Assembly: GCA_016928715.1 (NCBI GenBank)
Contig: JAFGKG010000219.1
Span: 1-64,000, forward strand
DNA length: 64,000 bases
Reading direction: 5' to 3'
Source of the DNA: Chloroflexia bacterium
Lineage (GTDB): Bacteria; Chloroflexota; Chloroflexia; DTKN01
Of this stretch, positions 8,630 to 17,625 are shown in pieces. A program made the position numbers and the translations under genes. How positions within the stretch are numbered: position 1 is the first letter of the stretch; the number at the start of each line of letters is the position of its first letter. Below the pieces are notes generated by a model. The model was not told the origin of the DNA, did no database searches, and was given only the letters and a program-made list of their open reading frames with translations.

Positions 8630-9736
8630 TCAAAAGTAATCGCTCAAGCGACTGATCGTCTGCAGCAGGACAGCTTGCGCATGGCGCAGTTGGTCCGCCG
8701 AATCCAGTTCGGCCAGGAGAAAGGCAAAATAGTCCTCATTCAGGGGGGATAGCAAATAGGTCTCGTCCCCAGATCGAAAAGCCAACGTCATCAGTGTCCC
8801 CATATCCAGAGCGGCCATCGACGGCCAGGTGCTGCCCACAAAATCGGCCAGCTCGACATAGACCAGTTCGTCCAGCTCCCTCTCGGGCCGTTTGGCCGTC
8901 TCAACGTTCAGGCCATCGCGACCAAAAAGGCCTACCGCTTTGGCTGTGGGCAGATTGTTCAGAGACTCCTGGAGCAAGCTCTCCAGGACGTCAGCGATCG
9001 CCATGTCCTCCGGCAGGGGAGCCAGCACGAACTCTTCCTCGGGAAGGACCGCCACGGCCTCTTCCGCGACCCCCTCCGCGGGAGGAACGACCGCAATCTC
9101 TTTCTCGGCAGGGAGAACCAGGACCTCCTCGGTGGGCGGGACGAGCGAGACCTCCTCCGCGGCAGGAACAGGCACGACCGGCGGAAGGGACGCCTTGGCC
9201 AGGGTGGCCTCAATGTTGGCCAGTCCCTGTCGCAGATGGGATACTTCTTCCTGCACCAGCGAACGGATCTGGATCAGGCTCTCGTCCTGGAGGACCAGGC
9301 GGTTTTCCAGGGAGGACAGGCGCGCCACAATCTGTTGGAGGGGCTCCTCTCCCACCTCGGTCGTACGTCCAAGCAAGAGGGTTTCGGCCTGGGACAACTG
9401 CTCCTGAAGGGCCTGGATTTTGGACTCCCGCTGGGCCAATTGGTTGCGCAGTTCCTGCAGTTCCTGATCCTGCTGGGACGAAATACTCGCGCCGGCCTCC
9501 AGGTGGCTGCGCAGCTCGGCCAACTCTCGCTCCCGTTCCTCCAACGTCGCTGTCAGTTCGTCGATGCGGCTCTGCTGCTCGACCAACTGTTCATCGCGCT
9601 GACGGATGAGGAACTCTAGCTCTTCCAACTGGCTCTGCTGATTGCGGGCGACCGTCTCGAGCTCTTCGGCCTGTTGGGCCAAAGTGTCCATTTCCTCGCG
9701 CAGGTCGCCCATACGAGATCGAAAATCCTCAAGCAT
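8630..9736 (-). CDS. Coiled-coil protein with C-terminal roadblock/LC7-like domain
   Basis: Long Glu/Gln-rich heptad region. The C-terminal ~110 aa (AVGLFGRDGLNVE...YLLSPLNEDYFAFLLAE) resemble the roadblock/LC7 pattern. Confidence 0.65.
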   Translation of the reverse strand: MLEDFRSRMGDLREEMDTLAQQAEELETVARNQQSQLEELEFLIRQRDEQLVEQQSRIDELTATLEERERELAELRSHLEAGASISSQQDQELQELRNQLAQRESKIQALQEQLSQAETLLLGRTTEVGEEPLQQIVARLSSLENRLVLQDESLIQIRSLVQEEVSHLRQGLANIEATLAKASLPPVVPVPAAEEVSLVPPTEEVLVLPAEKEIAVVPPAEGVAEEAVAVLPEEEFVLAPLPEDMAIADVLESLLQESLNNLPTAKAVGLFGRDGLNVETAKRPERELDELVYVELADFVGSTWPSMAALDMGTLMTLAFRSGDETYLLSPLNEDYFAFLLAELDSADQLRHAQAVLLQTISRLSDYF

Positions 9737-9801
9737 TGCCCCCTCCTGCCGCAGGCTGAGAACAAAACGAGGCCATCCGGCCGCCGCAGTCTCTGCCCCA
9801 G

Positions 9802-10155
9802 TTATTCCTGATCGTCGGCCTGAGCCACCATCACCACGGGTTTATAGCTCAGATCTTTGGACTCAAAAAGCAGCACCAGCGCGCTGGCGGTTCGGGTAAT
9901 GGGGCGATGGTGCTGACCGGCCTGGACCAATAAACCCTCTTTTTCGTGCAAGGTGACGGTGCCGGCCCCTTCAATCTCGATATCCACTGTGCCCTCCAAC
10001 ACCAAAAAGAACTCGTCCTTGTCGTGGTGGTGAGCGGGATAGGAGCCCTGGTAGAGAACCAGCAGACAGTGATAGTCCCCCAGCCGAGCAACCTCCAGTG
10101 GCAACCAAGGAGTCTCTAGCCTGGCCCCCAAGGCCGCAAGATTCATTTTGGCCAT
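9802..10155 (-). CDS. Cupin-domain protein
   Basis: YPAHHHDKDEFFLVLEGTVDIEIEG cupin motif; start at MAKMNLAALG. Confidence 0.8.
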   Translation of the reverse strand: MAKMNLAALGARLETPWLPLEVARLGDYHCLLVLYQGSYPAHHHDKDEFFLVLEGTVDIEIEGAGTVTLHEKEGLLVQAGQHHRPITRTASALVLLFESKDLSYKPVVMVAQADDQE

Positions 10156-10204
10156 GTCTGCCCCCCTACTACTGACCCCAAAGGGTGGTGGTCGATATGT
10201 CCAC

Positions 10205-10233
10205 ATTATAGCATGTTCATTGTGTTTTGGCAA
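10205..10233 (-). promoter_or_regulatory. Sigma70-type promoter for the cupin gene (TTGCCA-17-TATAAT)
   Basis: -35 at 10228-10233 and -10 at 10205-10210 on the minus strand, 17-bp spacer. Confidence 0.65.
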
Positions 10234-10249
10234 TGAGCGAGTCTGGCCG

Positions 10250-11551
10250 CTAGCCTTGGTCCAAATTCAATTCCCAGTGATGATCGGGCCGGTAAACCCC
10301 CTTGTCGCTGACCTGAGAATAGACCGAGAACTCGCAACAGCGCTGCCAATAGTCATAGGGAGTTCCATCACGGGCATGGACCGCTACCGACAGCCAATAC
10401 TGCCCCTCCAGCAGGTTCAGCTTGGGGAATTGAAAGCGCACCCCCCCCCGCCGCTCCACCCGCCGGATGGCGATGCGCTCGATATCGGTATTGGTGCCAT
10501 ACACCCACAGGCCATCCTGGCGATAGAGGCCTATGCCAAAGACGGGGTTCTCTGTGGGCACACAGGCCTCGTAGGACAACTCGATGGTCGCCGGATCGCC
10601 GCTTTTGTGCAAAAAGCAGTCCTCTCCGGCCGCATCCAAAAAGCGCACCTCTAGCAGGCGCACCTCGCCCGAGCCCCAACGCTCCTGCCCGTCCAGCTCA
10701 GTTCCTTGGGGCTGGCAACTGGGAGCGGGTATCTCGGCCTGTTCGGTTGGGGGTATAGATTGTTCCACTTGGATTTGGGCACGGCGCTTGGCCAGCTTTT
10801 GGGCCTCTTGTTCGTGGACGAGAAGCAGGTAAGCATCGACGACCTGTTCCACGTCACCCATGGCCCGTACCCGGCCCTCGTGCAGCCAGAGCACCTGGCT
10901 GCAGATATTGCGGATGGTGTCCATACTGTGAGAAACAAAGAGGATGGTCTTGCCCTGCTGCTGTAGGTCGGCGATCTTGTCCATGCACTTGCGCTGGAAG
11001 GATTCGTCCCCCACGGCCAGGACCTCATCGGTCAAGAGGATATCCGGGTCCACGTGGATGGCTACCGAAAAGCCCAGCCGCATGTTCATTCCTGAAGAGT
11101 AGTGTTTGAGGGGGATGTCGATAAAACGGTCCAGTTCGGCAAACTGGACGATCTCGTCCACCTTGTCGCGGATTTCGCGCCGGCTAAAGCCCAGCACGGC
11201 CGCGTTCAGGTAGATATTCTCCCGGCCCGTCAGATCGGGGTGAAAGCCGGCGCCCAATTCCAGCAGCGCCGAGACGCGCCCATTCACGACAATGCGGCCC
11301 GTCGTCGGCTCCAGGATACGGCTGATCAACTTGAGCGTGGTGCTTTTGCCCGAACCGTTCTCCCCAATGATGCCCAGGGTCTCGCCGGGCCGGACCGTAA
11401 AGCTGGCGTCCCGCAGCGCCCAAAAGTCCTCGCGCTCGCGGGTCTGACGCAGACGCCGCCACAAGTTCACGAGCAACTCCTGGAAGGAGCGGTCCCGCTC
11501 GTGTTCCAGCACAAAATGCTTGGAGACGCGGGAAAACTGGATGGCAACCAT
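10250..11551 (-). CDS. Polysaccharide ABC transporter ATP-binding protein with Wzt-type C-terminal domain
   Basis: GENGSGKSTTLKL Walker A, YSSGMNMRLGFSVAIHVDPDILLTDEVLAVGD, Wzt-like C-terminal beta domain. Confidence 0.9.
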   Translation of the reverse strand: MVAIQFSRVSKHFVLEHERDRSFQELLVNLWRRLRQTREREDFWALRDASFTVRPGETLGIIGENGSGKSTTLKLISRILEPTTGRIVVNGRVSALLELGAGFHPDLTGRENIYLNAAVLGFSRREIRDKVDEIVQFAELDRFIDIPLKHYSSGMNMRLGFSVAIHVDPDILLTDEVLAVGDESFQRKCMDKIADLQQQGKTILFVSHSMDTIRNICSQVLWLHEGRVRAMGDVEQVVDAYLLLVHEQEAQKLAKRRAQIQVEQSIPPTEQAEIPAPSCQPQGTELDGQERWGSGEVRLLEVRFLDAAGEDCFLHKSGDPATIELSYEACVPTENPVFGIGLYRQDGLWVYGTNTDIERIAIRRVERRGGVRFQFPKLNLLEGQYWLSVAVHARDGTPYDYWQRCCEFSVYSQVSDKGVYRPDHHWELNLDQG

Positions 11552-13332
11552 CAGAGTTCCTCTCCAAAACGGGGACTGTAGCGCACAAAGACCAGGTAGC
11601 CCAGCAGCAACACCAAGAGGGAGGTGATCAAAGTACGGATCAGGGCATCCCAGGCCGGCATGCCGCCCAGGTAGAGAATGTCACGATAAAAGTCGACCAA
11701 GGCGGCCATCGGATTGAGCCAGCGCACCAGCCGGGCCAGTCGCTCGTTGACGATATCGTCGAGTCGGTAAAAGATCGGGGTGAGAAAGAACCAGGCGGTC
11801 AGGAATACCTCAATGATTACCTGTGTGTCCCGGAAAAATACGTTCAGGCAGGAGAGCAAAAAGGCCACCCCCAGCAAAAACATGGTTTGGATCAAGGCGA
11901 TCAAGAAAAAGAGTAGGGCCACCCACTCAAATTTAGCATTGAGCAGGACCATGATCAGCACCATGGCCGGCATGGCAGCGAAAAAGTTGATCAGGTTGGC
12001 CAACACGACGGCGATGGGGATCACCTCGCGCGGAAAGTACACCTTTTTGACCAGGTTGGGCTGACCGGTGATGCTGACCACCGCACTCGATACCGCCGCC
12101 GCGCAAAAGTTCCAGGGCAGCAGGGCCACGATGATAAAGACGGGAAAGTTGGGGATGCTGCCCGCCAGCAAGAACTTGAAGAGGATCGTAAAGACCACCA
12201 TGAGCAACAGCGGGTTGATCAGGGACCAGAGATAGCCCAAGAGGGAACTTTTGTAGCGCCCTTTGAGGTCGCGCATGGTCAAGTTCCAGATGAGGTCCCC
12301 GTAGGAGCTCAATTCGCGCAGCCGGCCCACCAGGTCCAGGGACCCGTCAAAGAGGGCCAGCAGTATGCCCAACAGCAGCCCGGCCGCCGTCCCGAGCGGC
12401 AGATAGATCCAGCGCGGCAGACCGAGGGGTCGCTCTGGCGGCCCATCCGACAGGAGCACCTGGGGACCGCCAACGCCATTTTCGGCCTGGGCAATCTCGC
12501 TGCCCTGCCGATAGAGCGTAATCAGGGTCTCGCGCAGGATCTCGCGCTGCCAGATCAGCCGATCCACCTCGGCCTGGACGGCAGCCTCCTCAGTGGAACT
12601 GCCGGCCCGCTCCTTTTGAGCAAAAAGCTGGTTGATCTCGGTCGTCAGGCGCTGCTCCATCTGCTGCATGGCCAGGGTCACGTCGGCGACGTCCTGGGCG
12701 GTAAGCGAGGTCGGAGCAGCGGCAAAAGCGGGGTCGTAGCGCAGAAAGCCGGCCTCCAGCAGGGCGTAGAGATGCGGGGTCAGGGCTGTGGGCTGCTCCG
12801 GCCGGCCCTGTCCCTGCAAATAGATCTCCCGCCGCAGCAAGCCGCGCAGCAGGTTCCAACCATACATGCTGCGCAGGGAGGCGGAAAGAGACTGGCTGGC
12901 GTGGTCGGCGATCTCGTAGGCACGCTGTGCATCCGTGGCTCGAACGATAGCTAGTATCGTCCCCGGGGCATCGCCCGGGACAAAGCGCACCGGCTGGCCA
13001 ATGATCTCGGTGCCCCGCTGGTCGGCGAGGTACTGCCAGGAAAGCCCCTCCCGCGTCTCCTCCAGCAGCAGGGGGTCTATCGAGGCCGATCCCTCCCCTT
13101 CCTGTAGTGCAAATCCATAGCGCTGCGGGTCAAAGGCGACAACACTCTGGACCTCATAGACCGGTGGACGGGTCCACAACAGTACAGCGCCCAGCATGGC
13201 GCCTATGAGCGTGCAGAGCAGCAGGAAGCGCCAGCTCTTGCGCAGGGAATGGCCCCAGTATTGTTTTGGGCGATCTTGACGGCTCGTATACAAACAAAGT
13301 CTCCACGTAAATAAGCTGTGATCGCTTTGCAT
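11551..13332 (-). CDS. Fusion protein: N-terminal Wzz-like chain-length determinant plus C-terminal ABC-2 (Wzm-like) permease
   Basis: N-terminal TM, coiled-coil and second TM segment as in Wzz, then LIWNLTMRDLKGRYKSSLLGYLWSLINPLLLMVVFTILF...FFRDTQVIIEVFLTAWFFLTPIFY typical of Wzm. Start chosen at MQSDHS; upstream Met codons are possible. Confidence 0.8.
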   Translation of the reverse strand: MQSDHSLFTWRLCLYTSRQDRPKQYWGHSLRKSWRFLLLCTLIGAMLGAVLLWTRPPVYEVQSVVAFDPQRYGFALQEGEGSASIDPLLLEETREGLSWQYLADQRGTEIIGQPVRFVPGDAPGTILAIVRATDAQRAYEIADHASQSLSASLRSMYGWNLLRGLLRREIYLQGQGRPEQPTALTPHLYALLEAGFLRYDPAFAAAPTSLTAQDVADVTLAMQQMEQRLTTEINQLFAQKERAGSSTEEAAVQAEVDRLIWQREILRETLITLYRQGSEIAQAENGVGGPQVLLSDGPPERPLGLPRWIYLPLGTAAGLLLGILLALFDGSLDLVGRLRELSSYGDLIWNLTMRDLKGRYKSSLLGYLWSLINPLLLMVVFTILFKFLLAGSIPNFPVFIIVALLPWNFCAAAVSSAVVSITGQPNLVKKVYFPREVIPIAVVLANLINFFAAMPAMVLIMVLLNAKFEWVALLFFLIALIQTMFLLGVAFLLSCLNVFFRDTQVIIEVFLTAWFFLTPIFYRLDDIVNERLARLVRWLNPMAALVDFYRDILYLGGMPAWDALIRTLITSLLVLLLGYLVFVRYSPRFGEEL

Positions 13333-13361
13333 TATACTTGGGAAAACGGGGGGCGTCAACC

Positions 13362-13390
13362 TTGCGTCCTGCCCCATGTTGCAGTACAAT
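13362..13390 (+). promoter_or_regulatory. Sigma70-type promoter for lpd (TTGCGT-17-TACAAT)
   Basis: -35 at 13362-13367, -10 at 13385-13390, 17-bp spacer. Confidence 0.6.
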
Positions 13391-13441
13391 GCAGACAGCC
13401 AACACTTGCATGACAGTAGATCGCTTTTCAGGAGGGCAAAT

Positions 13442-14860
13442 ATGAGCGAACATTTTGACCTGGCCATTATCGGTGCCGGCCCCGGCGGTTACGTCGCCGC
13501 GATCCGCGCCGCCCAACTGGGCGCCCGCGTGGCCCTGTTGGAGAAGGAGCGGGTCGGCGGGGTCTGCCTGAACCACGGCTGTATTCCGACCAAGGCCCTG
13601 CTCTGGGGCGCGGAGGTGCTGCACCTGGCCCGCGAGGGGGAACAGTATGGGATTCTAGGCAGCGAGTCGGCCCGTCCCGACTGGGCGCGCATGCAGGACC
13701 GCAAGGCCGAGATCGTGGAAAGCCTGGTCTCGGGGGTCGAAAAGCTGCTCCAGTCCCACAATGTCCAGGTAATGGCCGGCCGCGCCGCACTGCTGGATCC
13801 GCAGACCTTGCAGTTCGGCCCGGACGATGGGGGCGAGTCCCTCACGCTGCAGGCCGATCGGCTCATTTTGGCCACCGGCTCGCTGCCGATCCCACTGCCC
13901 GTACCCGGGGCCGATCTGCCCGGGGTGCTCAACTCGCGCCAGGCGCTGCAGTTGGAGCAAATCCCCCATCGCCTGGTCGTAGTGGGGGCCGGCGTTATTG
14001 GCATCGAACTGGGAGTGCTCTTTAGCCTGCTGGGCAGCGAGGTGACCGTGGTGGAAATGCTGCCGCGCATTCTGCCAGCGGTGGAGGGCGACCTGGCCAA
14101 GCGTTTTGGCCCAAGCCTGCGCCGCCTGGGCCTCACAGTGCGCACCAACTCGCGGGTTGAAGAGATTGTACAGGGGGAGGACGGCGCACTGGGCGTGGTA
14201 ATGACCGGGCGCAAGGGCGAGGAGACGATCTGGGGGGAGCGGGTCCTGGTAGCGATCGGCCGGCGGCCCTGCGACGGCGGGCTGGAACTGGAGCGACTGG
14301 GCATCGATCGAGAGGGTCGGGCCATCGCGGTCAACGGCTACCTAGAGACCACAGTCGAGGGCGTCTATGCCATTGGGGACTGCACCGGCGGCAGCCTACT
14401 GGCCCACCGGGCCTCTTATCACGGCGAGGTGGCGGTGGAGAACGCCATGGGCCACCGCCGCCAGGTGGACGAACGGGCCCTGCCCTACGTCGTCTATACC
14501 ATGCCCGAGATCGCCGGCGTCGGTTTGACCTCCGAACAGGCCCAGGAGATGGAGCGTCCCTTTGAGCTGGCCACCTTTCCCCTGCGTGCCAACGGCCGGG
14601 CACTGACCCGGGGCGAGAGCGATGGCCTGGTACGACTGCTCTACGATCCCGACGAGGGCACCATCCTGGGCGTGCACCTGTTGGCGCCCCATGCCAGTGA
14701 ACTATTGGCCGAGGCCACCCTGGCTGTACAGGCGCGGCTCAAGGTCGGGCAGTTGGCCGACACCATGCACGCCCACCCCACCCTTTCCGAGGCGCTGATG
14801 GAGGCGGCCAAGGCGGCGGCCTATGGCGAGGCCATCCATTTCCGCACGCTGCGGCGTTGA
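13442..14860 (+). CDS. lpdA: Dihydrolipoyl dehydrogenase
   Basis: FDLAIIGAGPGGYVAAIRAAQLG...GGVCLNHGCIPTKALL; C-terminal HAHPTLSEALMEA. Confidence 0.95.
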   Translation: MSEHFDLAIIGAGPGGYVAAIRAAQLGARVALLEKERVGGVCLNHGCIPTKALLWGAEVLHLAREGEQYGILGSESARPDWARMQDRKAEIVESLVSGVEKLLQSHNVQVMAGRAALLDPQTLQFGPDDGGESLTLQADRLILATGSLPIPLPVPGADLPGVLNSRQALQLEQIPHRLVVVGAGVIGIELGVLFSLLGSEVTVVEMLPRILPAVEGDLAKRFGPSLRRLGLTVRTNSRVEEIVQGEDGALGVVMTGRKGEETIWGERVLVAIGRRPCDGGLELERLGIDREGRAIAVNGYLETTVEGVYAIGDCTGGSLLAHRASYHGEVAVENAMGHRRQVDERALPYVVYTMPEIAGVGLTSEQAQEMERPFELATFPLRANGRALTRGESDGLVRLLYDPDEGTILGVHLLAPHASELLAEATLAVQARLKVGQLADTMHAHPTLSEALMEAAKAAAYGEAIHFRTLRR

Positions 14861-14864
14861 GGGA

Positions 14865-15956
14865 TCAGCCGCGCTCGATCTCTTCCATGAGGGCCTGCAG
14901 CAGTTCATCCTCCGGCACGGTGCGCACGATCTGGCCGTGCCGAAAGACGGCGCCCTGGCCGCGGCCGGCGGCGATGCCGAAATCGGCCTCGCGGGCCTCA
15001 CCCGGTCCATTGACCACGCAGCCCATCACGGCCACCGTAATCGGCGCCTGCATCCCCTGCAGGCGCTCCTCAACCTGGCGGGCCAGCGCCGGCAGGTCCA
15101 CCTCGGTCCGGCCGCAGGTGGGGCAAGAGATCAAGGTCGGCCCGCACTGGCGCAGGTTCAGCGCCCGCAGCACCTCATAGGCCACCCGCACCTCCTCCAC
15201 CGGATCGCCGGTGAGGGAGACCCGGATGGTATCGCCGAGCCCCTCGAAGAGCAGGAGGCCCAGTCCCACGGCGGAGCGGATGGTGCCGGCCCAGGGCAGG
15301 CCGGCCTCGGTAATGCCCAGGTGCAGGGGATAGGGGACCTGTCGGGCCAGCAGCCGATTGGCGGTCACGGTCAAGGGCACATCAAAGGCCTTGAGCGAGA
15401 CGACGATATCCTCGAAATCCAGATCCTGCAGGATGCGAATGTGGCCCAGGGCGGCCTCGACGAGGCGATCGGGGAGGCCGGCCCGCAGTTCCTGCACCGT
15501 CGGCGGCGGTTGATCCGGCGGCGTCTCGATGGGCGGCAGCGAGCCGGCATTGACGCCGACGCGGATGGGCACGCCCCGCTCTTGGGCCGCCCGCGCCACC
15601 TGGCGCACCTTGTCCGCGCTGCGGATGTTGCCGGGGTTGAGGCGGAGGCCGTGTACGCCGGCCTCCAGCGCGGCCAAAGCCAGGCGGTAGTTAAAGTGGA
15701 TATCGGCGACAACGGGAAGGGGGCTCTGCCGGAGGATCTCGGGCAGAGCGGCAGCCGCGGCCCGGTCGGGAACGGCCAGGCGGACCAACTCGCAGCCGGC
15801 CTCGGCCAGGGCGGCTATCTGCGCGCTCGTGGCGGCGACGTCGCGGGTATCCGTGCTGCACATCGACTGGACCACGATGGGCGCCGTGCCGCCAATGGTC
15901 ACGGCCCCTACCTGCACCGGGCGCGAGGGACGGCGGGACGGCGGCGAAAACGTCAC
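14865..15956 (-). CDS. ispG: 4-hydroxy-3-methylbut-2-enyl diphosphate synthase
   Basis: IVVQSMCSTDTRD, VADIHFNYRLAL, LNPGNI, CPTCGRTEVDL, VAVMGCVVNGPGEAREAD. Confidence 0.95.
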   Translation of the reverse strand: MTFSPPSRRPSRPVQVGAVTIGGTAPIVVQSMCSTDTRDVAATSAQIAALAEAGCELVRLAVPDRAAAAALPEILRQSPLPVVADIHFNYRLALAALEAGVHGLRLNPGNIRSADKVRQVARAAQERGVPIRVGVNAGSLPPIETPPDQPPPTVQELRAGLPDRLVEAALGHIRILQDLDFEDIVVSLKAFDVPLTVTANRLLARQVPYPLHLGITEAGLPWAGTIRSAVGLGLLLFEGLGDTIRVSLTGDPVEEVRVAYEVLRALNLRQCGPTLISCPTCGRTEVDLPALARQVEERLQGMQAPITVAVMGCVVNGPGEAREADFGIAAGRGQGAVFRHGQIVRTVPEDELLQALMEEIERG

Positions 15957-17272
15957 GGTGTGCCCCCATTCGTAAAGATGCGCACCAGGTCATAATAGGT
16001 AACCAGCACCAAAAAACCCATCAGCAGCAGGAAAAAGACCATGTGCAGCAGGCCCTCTCTTTCTGGGGAGATCCGCTTGCCACCCCGGACCCATTCCAGC
16101 AGGGCAAAGGCCATGCGCCCGCCATCCAGCGCCGGGATGGGCAACAGGTTGACCAGGAAAAAGTTGACGCTGATGAGAGCGCTCAGGTGCAGGATGCCAT
16201 ACAGGCCGGCCGCGCGGGCGACCTGGGCGGTGGCATAAGTAATCCCGACCGGGCCCGAGATGTCGCTGACCGGCACGGAACTGCGAAAGATGCCGGCCAG
16301 GGTCCGGGGAACCAGCGCCGCCGCATCCACGGTCTCGCGCCAACCCTCTGCCAGGCCCTTTCCCAGGGGGGAGGACTTGTGCGCCAGACGCATAAAGTCC
16401 AGGCCCAGGGGGATGGCCTCGTAATCGGGGTCGTTGAACAAACTCAGTTCCAGGTACTGCCCGTCCCGCTGCACATTCAGGACGACCTCCTCGCCCATCG
16501 CAGCGCTGGCCAGGCGCATATACTGCAGGCTGTCCTGCACGGGCTCCCCATCCAAGGCCATCACCACGTCCCCCTCCTGCAGACCGGCGGCGGCGGCCGG
16601 CGAGTCCTCAAAGACGTACTGCACCTCCAGGGGCGCTTCGTAGTAGGCCATACGGATGCCGATGGGCCCCTGCCCCTCGGGCGGGTCCTTGCGCGGCACC
16701 AACTCGGTGGTGATCAACTGGCCGTCCCGCTCGATCACCAAGGTCACCGGGTGGCCCCGCTGCAGGGTGGTCTCGATCTGCAGTTCCTCGTAAGAAGTGA
16801 TGGGCCGTCCATTGATCGAGACAAAAAGGTCCCCGGGCTGCAGACCGGCCTCTTGGGCCGGCGAGCCCAGCTCGACGTAATAGACACCCACCTGCTGGCT
16901 GACAATTTCCATGTGGCCGGCCATGGCCAGTCCGGTAAAGAGCAAAAAGGCCAGCACCAGGTTCATGAGGGGTCCGGCGCTCAGGACGATCAGCCGTCTC
17001 CAGGGCGGGGCCGAGGACAACCCTCCCCCTACATCCGGGTCATCCTCACCGGCCATGCGCACAAAACCGCCAAAAGGGATCCAGTTCAGGGTATATTCGA
17101 CGCCATTTTTCTCAAACAACCTGAGCGCGCGGGGGGGCATACCGATGCCAAACTCCTCAATGCCCACCTTCATCCAGCGGGCCGCCCAAAAGTGGCCAAT
17201 TTCGTGGATCAAGATCAAGATGCCCAGGATAGGGATGGCCAACAGGATCAACACCAGAAACGGTACCTGCAT
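15953..17272 (-). CDS. rseP: RIP metalloprotease (site-2 protease, RseP-type) with PDZ domains
   Basis: HEIGHFWAARW zinc motif, PDZ repeats, LLPIPALDGGR. The start of ispG overlaps its stop. Confidence 0.93.
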   Translation of the reverse strand: MQVPFLVLILLAIPILGILILIHEIGHFWAARWMKVGIEEFGIGMPPRALRLFEKNGVEYTLNWIPFGGFVRMAGEDDPDVGGGLSSAPPWRRLIVLSAGPLMNLVLAFLLFTGLAMAGHMEIVSQQVGVYYVELGSPAQEAGLQPGDLFVSINGRPITSYEELQIETTLQRGHPVTLVIERDGQLITTELVPRKDPPEGQGPIGIRMAYYEAPLEVQYVFEDSPAAAAGLQEGDVVMALDGEPVQDSLQYMRLASAAMGEEVVLNVQRDGQYLELSLFNDPDYEAIPLGLDFMRLAHKSSPLGKGLAEGWRETVDAAALVPRTLAGIFRSSVPVSDISGPVGITYATAQVARAAGLYGILHLSALISVNFFLVNLLPIPALDGGRMAFALLEWVRGGKRISPEREGLLHMVFFLLLMGFLVLVTYYDLVRIFTNGGTP

Positions 17273-17418
17273 GAATATCCTCCTGGATGGCGCCCCCAAC
17301 AGGGGTCGAAAGGCCGATTCCACGGCGGGCCGGCCGAATTTACGCCATCCCATTATTCTATTGCCAGCGCTATTCTAACGGAATGTGGGTCGGAAGTCAA
17401 CTTGGCACGCAGCACGGG

Positions 17419-17447
17419 TTGACGTCGTTGCCGCAGCATGCTATACT
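17419..17447 (+). promoter_or_regulatory. Sigma70-type promoter for trpS (TTGACG-17-TATACT)
   Basis: -35 at 17419-17424, -10 at 17442-17447. Confidence 0.7.
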
Positions 17448-17498
17448 AACGTGGATCATATAGCCCACAGTGGAATTCCTGCCAAATGACAGGATTTC

Positions 17499-17595
17499 AA
17501 CCACAAAGGCCTGTCCTGAACCGGTCGGAAGGGGCCTGTCAAAGGGACACAGAACTTGTAAAGGAATTTTTTTGTGTCCTTTGTGGTTCTTTTTG
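17499..17595 (+). promoter_or_regulatory. trpS leader: long-range hairpin plus T-run (candidate attenuator)
   Basis: AACCACAAAGG (17499-17509) pairs with CCTTTGTGGTT (17578-17588), followed by CTTTTTG. A competing stem is ggacaca (17545-17551) with tgtgtcc (17573-17579). Confidence 0.45.
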
Positions 17596-17625
17596 ATTCC
17601 GGCTCAGCCGGGTTAGGAGATAGAC

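Noticed and set aside
16043-17422. 459-aa plus-strand ORF
   Set aside because: Antisense to rseP.
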